From contig JACKFC010000024.1 in the NCBI GenBank assembly GCA_020632665.1, positions 1 to 64,000 of the forward strand: DNA of 64,000 nucleotides. The letters run 5' to 3'. Numbering within the stretch: position 1 is the stretch's first letter; each line of letters opens with the position of its first letter. Positions 43,511 through 54,048 of this stretch are shown piece by piece. The notes beneath the pieces are model-generated. The model ran no database searches, was not told the DNA's origin, and saw only the letters and a program-made list of their open reading frames with translations. Both the position numbers and the translations under genes were made by a program. Origin of the DNA: Deltaproteobacteria bacterium. Its GTDB lineage: Bacteria; Myxococcota_A; UBA9042.

Positions 43511-44743
43511 ATGCGCGCGCCCCACGTCGTCTTCGTCGCTCCGTTCTTCCGCGAAGCCACCGTTCGCTTCGTCCACGCCGTCGCGGCCCTGCCCGGCGTG
43601 GCGGTCACGCTGATCCATCAGGAGGCGCGGGCCACGATCCCGGCTGCGACCCGGGCCCTGCTGGCCGACGCCGTGCAGGTCAAAGACGGCCTGGACGCCC
43701 AGCACATCGCCGACGCGACGCGCCACCTCGCCGCCAAGCACGGCAAGCCACACCGCCTCTTGGCGACGTTGGAGCAGCTGCAGGTGCCGATCGCGGAGGT
43801 CCGGGAGCGGCTCGGCATCCCCGGCCACGGCGCGCAGACCGCGACCAATTTCCGCGACAAGGGCCGGATGAAGGAGGTCCTCGGCGCCGCCGGGCTGCCC
43901 GTCGCCCGCCACGCCCAGGTCCGCGACGTCGCCGAGGCGCGCGCCTTCGTGCGCCGGGTCGGCCTGCCGATCGTGGTCAAGCCGCCGGCAGGTGCCGGCT
44001 CGATCGCGACCTGGCGCTGCGACCGCGACGACCAACTCGAAGCCGCGCTGGCCGCGGCCCGCGTCGGCCCCGAGCGCCCGGTGCAGTTGGAGGAATTCGT
44101 CCTCGGCCTCGAGCGCAGCTTCGAGGTCATGAGCGTCGCCGGGCGGCCGATCTGGAGCTCGCTCTGCTGGTACGACCCGCGCCCGCTCGAGGTGCTGCAG
44201 CAGCCGTGGGTGCAGTGGACGGTGACGCTGCCGCGGGAGATCGGCGATTCGGCCTACGACGAGGTCCGCCGCGTCGGCACCGAGGCGTTGACCGCGTTGG
44301 GGATGCAGACGGGCCTCTCGCATATGGAGTGGTTCCGCCGCCGCGACGGCAGCGTCTGCATCAACGAGATCGCGGCACGCCCGCCCGGCGCCAATATCGT
44401 GCGGCTGAACTCGCTCGCCTTCGAGCGTGACTTTTTCTCCGCCTGGGCCGAGACGGTGGTCTTCGACCGCTTCGATCCACCCGAGCAGCGCTGGGCCGCC
44501 GGCGCCGCGTTCCTCCGTGGCCAGGGCAAGCTCGGCGGTCGCGTGGTCCGCTTGCACGGCCTCGACGTGGCGCAGCGCGAGGTGGGGCGCTACGTCGTCG
44601 ACACCAGGCTGCCGAAGATCGGCGCGCCGCAAGCCAGCAGCTACGAGGGCGAAGGCTGGGTCCTGGTCCGCGCCGAGACGACGGAAGAGGTGCAGCGCGC
44701 GCTCTCACGCATCATCTCATTGGTCCGGGTCGAGCTCGGCTGA
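43511..44743 (+). CDS. ATP-grasp ligase, paralogue 3
   Basis: A 410-residue ATP-grasp protein following the lipoprotein pair. VVFVAPFFREATVRFVHAVAA, PIVVKPPAGAGSIATWRC, VQLEEFVLGLERSFEVMSV and HMEWFRRRDGSVCINEIAARPPG follow the order of paralogues 1 and 2, and the GARPPG-like end (AARPPG) matches paralogue 1 more closely than 2. A C-terminal domain of about 100 residues (RWAAGAAFLRGQGKLGGRVVRL) is also shared. No signal peptide. The location between three large Cys-rich lipoproteins raises the question whether it modifies them, but nothing in the sequence proves this. Confidence 0.87.
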   Translation: MRAPHVVFVAPFFREATVRFVHAVAALPGVAVTLIHQEARATIPAATRALLADAVQVKDGLDAQHIADATRHLAAKHGKPHRLLATLEQLQVPIAEVRERLGIPGHGAQTATNFRDKGRMKEVLGAAGLPVARHAQVRDVAEARAFVRRVGLPIVVKPPAGAGSIATWRCDRDDQLEAALAAARVGPERPVQLEEFVLGLERSFEVMSVAGRPIWSSLCWYDPRPLEVLQQPWVQWTVTLPREIGDSAYDEVRRVGTEALTALGMQTGLSHMEWFRRRDGSVCINEIAARPPGANIVRLNSLAFERDFFSAWAETVVFDRFDPPEQRWAAGAAFLRGQGKLGGRVVRLHGLDVAQREVGRYVVDTRLPKIGAPQASSYEGEGWVLVRAETTEEVQRALSRIISLVRVELG

Positions 44744-44789
44744 GCCGACGCCCCCTGTCACAACCAGTCGTACCCAGTCGCTACCTCTT

Positions 44790-44818
44790 TTGCCTGCCCC
44801 GCGCGCCTTCGGTAGGCT
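44790..44818 (+). promoter_or_regulatory. Promoter for the repeat lipoprotein
   Basis: TTGCCT at 44790-44795, 17 bases, TAGGCT at 44813-44818; predicted start near 44825, about 46 bases before the ATG at 44871. Confidence 0.5.
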
Positions 44819-44870
44819 GCCGCGTGCCTTCTTGTCTCTGCGGATCCCCCGCGTGAACGGAGCTTCCCCC

Positions 44871-47800
44871 ATGGCCCGATCTGCTCCCGCCGCCGCGCTC
44901 CTCGCCGCCCTGCTGCTGGCGTGCTCACCTCAGCCGCCGAAGGAAGACACCGGCGGCGGCGGCGGCACCGAGGACACCTCGGTCGAAGACGCGCTCGACG
45001 CGGTCGAGGACGGCAACGGCGGCACCGATATCGGCTTCGACTTCGACCTCGGCGGCAATACCGACGCCGAGACGCACGACGACGTGCCCGACGCGACCGA
45101 GGTCGTCGACAGCAAGGACGTCGTCGACGCGGTCGACGCGGCACAGGACTCCACCAGCACCGGGATCAGCTGCAGCCCCGGCGTGGCCTATTGCGTCGGC
45201 GACCTGATCAAGACCTGCGACCTGAGCGGGCAGAACTACCAGGCCGGCGGCGTCGACTGCGCCGTCGGCGGCCAGGTCTGCAAGGGCGCGATCTGCGTCG
45301 ACAAGCAGGTCTGCGAGCCGAACGCGGAATATTGCGACGGCGGCAACCCCGCCAAGTGCAACAGCGCCGGCACGGTCGGCAACAAGATCCTGGACTGCGG
45401 CAGCGACGAGGTCTGCTTCGTCTCCTCGAGCGGCAAGGCCAACTGCGGCCCGAAGGTCTGCGAGCCGGCCGCGACCATCTGCTCCGGCGAGATCCTCACC
45501 ACCTGCAACGCCACGGGATCGGCGGCCGAGCCGGGCGGCACCGACTGCACCAAGACCGACGAGAGCTGCGTGCTGGTCGACGGCAAACCGGCGTGCGCGA
45601 AGCCGTCCTGCGGCGACGGCAAGGTCAACCAACAACAAGAGGAGTGCGACCTCGGCGCCGACAACGGCAAGCTCGGCAAGACCTGCGACGACAACTGCAA
45701 GGCGAGCTCCGGCAAATGCGTCAGCCCGGCCGATTGCCAGGGCCTCGGCGGGGCCTGCATCGCCAGCTACCTCTGCGTCGCGGGGCAATGCCTGGCGATC
45801 GCCAAATCCGTCGGCAGCTGCAACGACGGCGACGCCTGCACCCTCGGCGACCACTGTGTGCAGGGGCTCTGCGTCGGCGTCGCCGGCAGCTGCGACGACG
45901 GCGACCCGTGCACCCTCGACGGCTGCGATCCCGCCTCGGGTTGCAGCCACAAGGCACAGAGCGGCATCGCCTGCAGCGACGGCAACGATTGCACCATCGG
46001 TGATTCCTGCGCCGCAGGCGCCTGTCAGGCCGGACCGAACGCGTGCGAGTGCAAGTCCGACGCCGATTGCGTCGGCTACGACGACGGCGATCCCTGCAAC
46101 GGCGTGATGGCCTGCCTCTCCGGTACCTGCGAGCCCAAGCCAGGCTCGAAGATCAGCTGCGACGGCGGCGTCTGCGTCCGGCCGGAGAGCAAATCCGATA
46201 CGTGCAAGGCCGCGGGAGGTGTCTTCACCGGCGTGGTCTGCGTCGATCCGGCCGGCAAGAGCAGCGCCGAATGCAAGGCCAAGGGCGGCGCGTGGCAAGG
46301 CGACGGCCCCTGCCAGAAGGCGGCGTGCAGCCCTGCGTCGGCGGCCTGCATCCCGGTCGCGGCGATCGACGACAAGGCCTGTGACGACGGTGACGCTTGC
46401 ACCGCGCCCGACCTCTGCAGCGCCGGCAAGTGCGGCGGCGCCAAGGCCGATTGCGACGACGCCAACCCCTGCACCGACGATAGCTGCGACCCCGAGAAAG
46501 GCTGCCTCCACGGCCCGATCAGCCAGACCGACGGCAAGCCGGCGCCGTGCGACGACGCCGACGCGAGCACGGCCGGCGACAAATGCGTCGCCGGCGTCTG
46601 CAAAGGCACGGCGATCCTCGACTGCAGCAGCGACGCAGACTGCAAGAACGAGCAGCAGGAGCAGAACGCCTGCAACGGCAAGCTCGTCTGCGACAAGGCC
46701 GCGGGCAAGTGCAAGCTCGACCTGGCGACGGTCGTGACCTGCGACCCGGCCCTGGGCAGCGCCTGCGCCCCGGTGGCCTGCGATTCGGCCGACGGCAAGT
46801 GCAAGGCCAGCGAGCTGCCGAAGGGCACGCCCTGCAACGACGGAGACGCCTGCACCAAGGCCGACGCCTGCGAGGGCGGCAGTTGCAAGGGTGGCGCCGC
46901 GCCGGCGTGCGACGACGGCAACCCGTGCACCGACGACGCCTGCAACCCTGCCCTGGGCTGCGTCAGTTCGCCGAACGCCAGCAAATGCGACGACGGCCAA
47001 CCGTGCACCAAGGACGATATCTGCAAGAACGGCGCGTGCTCGCCCGGCGACGATACCTGCCAATGCCTGCAGGACAGCGATTGCGCTGCGTTCGGCGACG
47101 GCAACAAGTGCAAGGGCACCTGGTTCTGCAGCAAGTTGGCGAATAAGTGCATCTTCGACGCGAAGCAGGCGGTGATTTGCGGCAAGGGCGCCTGCAGCGA
47201 CCCGAAGTGGGCCAACGCGACCGATTGCGCCTCCACTGGCGCGACCTGGAAGCCAGACAGCGCCTGCCAGATCACGGCATGCGAGGCGAGCAGCGGCACT
47301 TGCATGGCGACGCTCGCGGCCGACGGCAAGCCCTGCAACGACGGCAGCCCCTGTACGCTCGGCGACGCCTGCAAGGGCGGGGACTGCACCTCGGTCCCGA
47401 ATCCCTGCGAGGACGGCAACCCCTGCACCGGCACCGAATGCTCGCCTTCGCACCCGGGCGGCTGCCTGCTCGACAGCAGCAAGCTCGAAGGCAAGGAATG
47501 CCAAGACGGCAACAGCTGCACCGAGGGCGACGTCTGTGCCGGCGGCGTCTGCAAGGGCGCCAAGTTCGTCGACTGCGACGACGGCAAGGTCTGCACCGCC
47601 GATGCGTGCCTGCCCGGCAAGGGTTGCGTCCATCCGGCCGGCAGCGGCCCCTGCGACGACGGCGACCTCTGCACCGAGAACGACAAATGCGACGGCGTCT
47701 TCGGCAAATGCGAGGCCGGCACGGCCAAGGTCTGCAAGGACGCCAACGCCTGCACCGACGACGGCTGCGAGCCGAAGACCGGCTGCGACTTCAAGCCGAA

Positions 47801-50315
47801 CGACAAGACCTGCAACAACGGCGATCCCTGCAGCTTCGGCGATTTCTGTGCGGTCGGCCTGTGCAAGGCGGGCACCCCGACCGATTGCGACGACGACAAC
47901 GCCTGCACCGCCGATAGCTGCGAGAAGGGCACGGGCTGCAAGCACGAGCACCAGGACGGCAGCTGCGACGACGGCGACGCCTGCACCGACCAGGACAAAT
48001 GCTTCAAGTCGCAGTGCACCGGCGCGCCGAAGGATTGCAACGACGACAATACCTGCACCAACGACGCCTGCGACAACAAGGTCGGCTGCGTCTACATGCC
48101 GGCCCTCGGTGATTGCGGCCTCTTCGCGACCTGCGGCGACACCGGCGACGGCAAGCTGGCGTGCGCCTTCCAGAACAACGACAGGCTGCTGATCTCCGAA
48201 CTCCACGCCGGCGCGCCCTTGGTGCAGACCGACGATTACGTCGAGCTGCACAACGCGACGACCCTGGTCGTCGACCTCGATGGCTACCTGCTGCAGGCCC
48301 GCGACGTGGCGAGCGAAAAGGCCGAGGATTGGACCACGGTGCAAGCCTTCGCCAAGGGCCAGCAGCTGCTGCCGGGCGGCTACTTGCTGGTCGGTGGCAG
48401 CGCGACGCTCTTCGCCGGGCGCAAGGCCGATGTCGTCGCCGCAGGGCTGAAGATCCGGGCCCAGGGCGGCCAGATTCGGATCTTCGACAAGGCCCACAGC
48501 CTCGAACACGACGCCGTGCGTTGGGGTGGCGGCTGCGGCGCTGCGGCGACCGGCGCTGCGCCGGCGCTGCCCGAAGCGGGCTCGATCGAGCGCCGCGCCG
48601 ACGCGACGTCGACCGCAACCGAGCTCTCGCGTGACGGCAAGCTCTGGCTCGCGGGCAACGCCTACGATACCGGCGACAGCGGCAAGGACTTCGTCATCCG
48701 GCCGACGCCGGAGCCACAAGGCGCGGGCTTCTACGAGCCGGCCTGTGGCGGCACCTGTGGCGGCGGCAAGGTCTGCGATTTCAAGAGCGCCGGCAGCGAT
48801 ACCTGCGTCGATGACACGCTGTGCCGCTACGGCTGTGGTGGCGGGCAGAAGTGCAACGCACAGCTCGGCGGCTGTGTGCTGGAAGATGGCACCGCGCTGG
48901 TCCTGTCGGAGGTGGTGATCGGCAGCAAGACCAGCGCCGGGGCGCGCTTGGTCGAGCTGCACAACGCCGGCAAGGCGGCGATCGACATCAGCGGCTTCGT
49001 CCTCGATCGCAAGCCGGTCGAGGACGGCGTGAGCGCGTCGTGGGTACAGGCCATCACCCAGGTCCCGGCCGGCGTGACGCTGCAGCCGGGGGCGTATTAC
49101 CTGATCGCCACCAAGGCGCGGGCGGAAGAAGGCGGCGGCGCAGATCTGCTGGCTACGCTCGACCTCGATCCGACCGGCGGCACGCTGCGGATCCGCGATC
49201 CCCACACCGGCGTGGAATTCGACCGCTTCGGCTGGGGCAAGAGCAAGACCGCAGCGGGTGCCCCGCTCGACGTCGGCGGCAGCCTGCCCGCCGGCCTCTC
49301 GATGACGCGCAAGGCCAGCGTCACCAGCAACGGCCTGACGATGGGTCCCAGCGGCAAGGAATGGCTCGCCGGCAACGCACAGAACAGCAAGAACAACGGT
49401 GCGGACTGGCTGATCTTGCTCAACGCCTCGCCGCGCTCCTGGCATGGCGGCACCTACGGCCCGGCCTGCGGCGGCAGTTGCAGCAGCGGTCAGGTCTGCA
49501 ACTACGTCCGCGGCGCCGAGGCCTGCGTCGACCCGACGTGCGGCAGCCAATGCGGCACCGCGGAGGTCTGCAATCCGAAGACCGGCAAATGCGACAACTC
49601 GATCTTGATTTCGCAGATCAGCGTGGTGGGCCCCGAAGTCGCCAGCCCGAAGCTGCTGCCGACCGAGAACGAAGCGGTCGAGCTCTACAACCCGGGCGAT
49701 CACCTGGTGCCGATCGGCGGCACGGTGCTGCAATACCTCGCACCGGGCCCGGGCGGCTGGCAGACGCGGACCCAGATCTTTCCCTCCGGCATCTGCGTCA
49801 ACAACAAGAACGCGCCGTGCCTACCGGGCGAAACCTGCACCTGCGAAGGCGAGAACAATGTGCCGTGCAGCAGCGACAGTGCGTGCTCGGGGACCTATAT
49901 CGCGCCGCGCAGCCGCTTCCTGGTGGTCGCCAGCAAGAGCGACCCGGTGCTGCCCGAGGCGGATCTGGTCAGCACCTTCACCTGGGCGTTCAACACCGTC
50001 GCCGGCGCGGTGCGCTTCGTGCGGACCAGCGCCAAGCCCTTCCCGAGCGGCGACATCGCCTCGGACAAGGTCGCCTGGGGCACCGGCATGAAGACCGGCG
50101 GCTTCCCGAACGAGATGCCGAGCCACAGCGACCAGCCGCTCTGCTCGCTGCGCCGCCGCCCCTGGGCGGAGGCCAACGCCTGCCAAATGAGCGATCCGTC
50201 GCACGCGGCGTATTACGGCGGCGCCGGCCACCGGACCAGCGACCCCGCGGCGGATTTCGTCGTCGTCTGCCCCCGCAACTACCGCAATAGCGGCGCCACC
50301 CCTGCCGGGAAGTAG
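44871..50315 (+). CDS. Giant Cys-rich lipoprotein with CTDD-type repeats and three lamin-tail-like domains
   Basis: An 1,814-residue lipoprotein (LLLACSPQ). After an Asp/Gly/Thr-rich acidic linker (to about residue 95) come Cys-rich units (97-310), then about nineteen copies of CxDGxxCTxxDxC (residues 317-1073), similar to the Dictyostelium CTDC/Dicty repeats and EGF-like in Cys spacing. Three lamin-tail-like (LTD) domains follow: LLISELHAGAP (from about 1102), LVLSEVVIGSK (from about 1339) and ILISQISVVGP (from about 1577), separated by short Cys-rich units such as CGGGQKC. LTD domains are found in secreted bacterial nucleases and surface proteins. Likely exposed at the surface and rich in disulphides; function unknown. 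Confidence 0.85.
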   Translation: MARSAPAAALLAALLLACSPQPPKEDTGGGGGTEDTSVEDALDAVEDGNGGTDIGFDFDLGGNTDAETHDDVPDATEVVDSKDVVDAVDAAQDSTSTGISCSPGVAYCVGDLIKTCDLSGQNYQAGGVDCAVGGQVCKGAICVDKQVCEPNAEYCDGGNPAKCNSAGTVGNKILDCGSDEVCFVSSSGKANCGPKVCEPAATICSGEILTTCNATGSAAEPGGTDCTKTDESCVLVDGKPACAKPSCGDGKVNQQQEECDLGADNGKLGKTCDDNCKASSGKCVSPADCQGLGGACIASYLCVAGQCLAIAKSVGSCNDGDACTLGDHCVQGLCVGVAGSCDDGDPCTLDGCDPASGCSHKAQSGIACSDGNDCTIGDSCAAGACQAGPNACECKSDADCVGYDDGDPCNGVMACLSGTCEPKPGSKISCDGGVCVRPESKSDTCKAAGGVFTGVVCVDPAGKSSAECKAKGGAWQGDGPCQKAACSPASAACIPVAAIDDKACDDGDACTAPDLCSAGKCGGAKADCDDANPCTDDSCDPEKGCLHGPISQTDGKPAPCDDADASTAGDKCVAGVCKGTAILDCSSDADCKNEQQEQNACNGKLVCDKAAGKCKLDLATVVTCDPALGSACAPVACDSADGKCKASELPKGTPCNDGDACTKADACEGGSCKGGAAPACDDGNPCTDDACNPALGCVSSPNASKCDDGQPCTKDDICKNGACSPGDDTCQCLQDSDCAAFGDGNKCKGTWFCSKLANKCIFDAKQAVICGKGACSDPKWANATDCASTGATWKPDSACQITACEASSGTCMATLAADGKPCNDGSPCTLGDACKGGDCTSVPNPCEDGNPCTGTECSPSHPGGCLLDSSKLEGKECQDGNSCTEGDVCAGGVCKGAKFVDCDDGKVCTADACLPGKGCVHPAGSGPCDDGDLCTENDKCDGVFGKCEAGTAKVCKDANACTDDGCEPKTGCDFKPNDKTCNNGDPCSFGDFCAVGLCKAGTPTDCDDDNACTADSCEKGTGCKHEHQDGSCDDGDACTDQDKCFKSQCTGAPKDCNDDNTCTNDACDNKVGCVYMPALGDCGLFATCGDTGDGKLACAFQNNDRLLISELHAGAPLVQTDDYVELHNATTLVVDLDGYLLQARDVASEKAEDWTTVQAFAKGQQLLPGGYLLVGGSATLFAGRKADVVAAGLKIRAQGGQIRIFDKAHSLEHDAVRWGGGCGAAATGAAPALPEAGSIERRADATSTATELSRDGKLWLAGNAYDTGDSGKDFVIRPTPEPQGAGFYEPACGGTCGGGKVCDFKSAGSDTCVDDTLCRYGCGGGQKCNAQLGGCVLEDGTALVLSEVVIGSKTSAGARLVELHNAGKAAIDISGFVLDRKPVEDGVSASWVQAITQVPAGVTLQPGAYYLIATKARAEEGGGADLLATLDLDPTGGTLRIRDPHTGVEFDRFGWGKSKTAAGAPLDVGGSLPAGLSMTRKASVTSNGLTMGPSGKEWLAGNAQNSKNNGADWLILLNASPRSWHGGTYGPACGGSCSSGQVCNYVRGAEACVDPTCGSQCGTAEVCNPKTGKCDNSILISQISVVGPEVASPKLLPTENEAVELYNPGDHLVPIGGTVLQYLAPGPGGWQTRTQIFPSGICVNNKNAPCLPGETCTCEGENNVPCSSDSACSGTYIAPRSRFLVVASKSDPVLPEADLVSTFTWAFNTVAGAVRFVRTSAKPFPSGDIASDKVAWGTGMKTGGFPNEMPSHSDQPLCSLRRRPWAEANACQMSDPSHAAYYGGAGHRTSDPAADFVVVCPRNYRNSGATPAGK
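45819..48089 (+). repeat. Coding repeat region: about nineteen CxDGxxCT units
   Basis: Tandem and interspersed copies of a 12-13-residue unit (examples CNDGDACTLGDHC, CDDGDPCTLDGC, CEDGNPCTGTEC). Copies vary at the DNA level, so the array is not recent; spacing ranges from about 25 to over 60 residues. Not a CRISPR array. Confidence 0.85.
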
Positions 50316-50332
50316 GCCGCCCACGGACGCCC

Positions 50333-52348
<2,016 letters not shown>

Positions 52349-52355
52349 CTGCGGG

Positions 52356-52376
52356 GCCGCCGCGTCACCCGGCGGC
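52356..52376. terminator. Hairpin between convergent genes
   Basis: A 7-bp GC stem GCCGCCG/CGGCGGC with a seven-base loop in the 44-base gap between two convergent genes. No T-run on either side, so possibly a bidirectional Rho-assisted terminator. Confidence 0.35.
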
Positions 52377-52392
52377 GCTGCGGATCCGGCGC

Positions 52393-54048
52393 CTACTGCG
52401 AATAGTCGCGGTAGCGGTAGAACGAGGCGCGGATGCCGAAGAGCACTGCGGCGCCGGCCATCAGCGCGGCGAAGACCCAGAAGAAGGTCGAGAGCCCCAT
52501 ATCGGGCAGCTTGGTGACCAGGATCACGAGCTTGCTGCCGAACGCGACAGTGAGCAGCCAGAAGCCCATGATCGTCGACTTCATCCGGCGCGGCGCCTGC
52601 GTGTAGGCGAATTCGAGGCCGGTGACCGAGACCATCACCTCGGCCTGGGTCATGACGAAATAGGGGATCACCTGCCAAGCGATGCCGACCTTGGCGCCGC
52701 TCGGCGCGAGGGTGTCGATGCGCTCCTGCAGCAAGGCGACGATGGCGAAGGCCGCCGCCGCCATGCCCATGCCCACGGTCATCTTGCGCAGCGGGGTCAC
52801 CGCCACGCCCACCTTCTCGACCAACGGATAGAGCAGGAAGTTGTTGAGCGGGATCAGGATCATGACCATCAGCGGGTTCAGGCTGGGGATCTGCGAGGGC
52901 AGCAGGTCGAGCGAGAAGCCGAGCGTGTCGACGTGCAGGTCCATGCGCTGCGCCTGGCGAATCCACGAGCTGCTGTGCTGATCGAAGAGCGCCCAGAAGA
53001 CGCTGACCAGAAAGAAGACGCTGACGATCCGGAGCACGGCCGCCGGTCCCTCGGCGATCTCCTCGCCGCGGCGCTGCGCCACCCCTGCGAAGACCTTGCT
53101 GCGGGCGATCTCGGGCGCGTCGGCGGGCGCGCTGGCCGCGGCTTCCCGGGCTCTGCCGTTGCCGAGATCCCCGAGCGCCTCGATCATCACAGCGAGGAAG
53201 CCGTCGTCGCGCTCGATCTTCTGCCGTGCCGAGAAGAGGGCCAAGCCGACGGCGGTCAGCACCACCACGCCGAGGGCGAAGGCCCAGAGCGGCAGGATAT
53301 CGGTGAAGAAGAGCGGCAGGCCGATCAGCCCGAGGAAGAGCAGCGAAGAGGAGAGCGTGTCGTAGAGGCCGAGCTTGCCGCCGGGCTTGGCCGGCACGTG
53401 GACGAATTTGTCGCGGCCGAGCCAGAAGACGATGGTCGCGATGAACATCAGCACGCCGGGGACGCCGAACGCGACGCTGGTGCCGTAGGTCTGCTTCAGC
53501 CACGGGATCGCCAAGGTCGCGAAGAACGAGCCGAAGTTGATGATGAAGTAGAAGGCCTGGAAGACCTTGGTCACCAGATGCCAGTTGCCCTTGCCGAATT
53601 GGTCGCCGACGTTGGCGCTGACGCAGGGCTTGATGCCGCCCGATCCGATCGCGATCAGGCCCAAGCCGAGCGCCATGCCGCCGAGCGAGTTCTCACCGAC
53701 GGCGAGCACGGCGTGGCCGGCGCAATAGACCAGGCTGAGCCAGAAGATGGTCGGGTATTTGCCCCAGAGCCGGTCGGCCAGGATCGCCCCGATCATCGGG
53801 AAGGCGTACACACCGGCGATGAAGAGGTGGACCATCTCCTGCGCGTGCGTCTCGGAGAGGTCGCCGGCCATCCCGGCCGCGACGTAGAGCGCGGTGAGGT
53901 GGACCTGCAGGATCGACTTCATGCCGTAGAAGCTGAAGCGCTCGCAGCCTTCGTTGCCGATGATGAAGGGCACACCCGCAGGCCAGCCCTTGGCGTCGTG
54001 ATCCGGTGCCGTCTTCCAGCCGCGCGCGCGGTCCATTGCAGCGCCCAT
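52393..54048 (-). CDS. POT/PTR-family proton-coupled peptide transporter
   Basis: A 551-residue inner-membrane protein of the proton-dependent oligopeptide transporter family. It has the ExxER-type proton motif at NEGCERFSFYG, the signature region DRLWGKYPTIFWLSLVYCAGHA, GSGGIKPCVSANVGDQF, and twelve or more hydrophobic helices with a longer charged loop near residues 240-300. The family takes up di- and tripeptides with protons. The ATG overlaps the stop of the MYXO-CTERM gene (ATGA), an unusual pairing. A second ATG four codons later is possible. Confidence 0.9.
   Translation of the reverse strand: MGAAMDRARGWKTAPDHDAKGWPAGVPFIIGNEGCERFSFYGMKSILQVHLTALYVAAGMAGDLSETHAQEMVHLFIAGVYAFPMIGAILADRLWGKYPTIFWLSLVYCAGHAVLAVGENSLGGMALGLGLIAIGSGGIKPCVSANVGDQFGKGNWHLVTKVFQAFYFIINFGSFFATLAIPWLKQTYGTSVAFGVPGVLMFIATIVFWLGRDKFVHVPAKPGGKLGLYDTLSSSLLFLGLIGLPLFFTDILPLWAFALGVVVLTAVGLALFSARQKIERDDGFLAVMIEALGDLGNGRAREAAASAPADAPEIARSKVFAGVAQRRGEEIAEGPAAVLRIVSVFFLVSVFWALFDQHSSSWIRQAQRMDLHVDTLGFSLDLLPSQIPSLNPLMVMILIPLNNFLLYPLVEKVGVAVTPLRKMTVGMGMAAAAFAIVALLQERIDTLAPSGAKVGIAWQVIPYFVMTQAEVMVSVTGLEFAYTQAPRRMKSTIMGFWLLTVAFGSKLVILVTKLPDMGLSTFFWVFAALMAGAAVLFGIRASFYRYRDYSQ

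Noticed and set aside
28832..44743. NRPS/PKS gene cluster
   Set aside because: No carrier, adenylation, condensation or ketosynthase domains are present.
44925..49733. Long open frames antisense to genes, for example 44925-49733, 39638-44632, 36588-40130, 11045-14557 and 2364-5018
   Set aside because: They mirror strong plus- or minus-strand genes with clear domains; high GC removes stop codons in the opposite frames. Their translations are low-complexity Ala/Arg/Gly or Asp/Val-rich and match no family.
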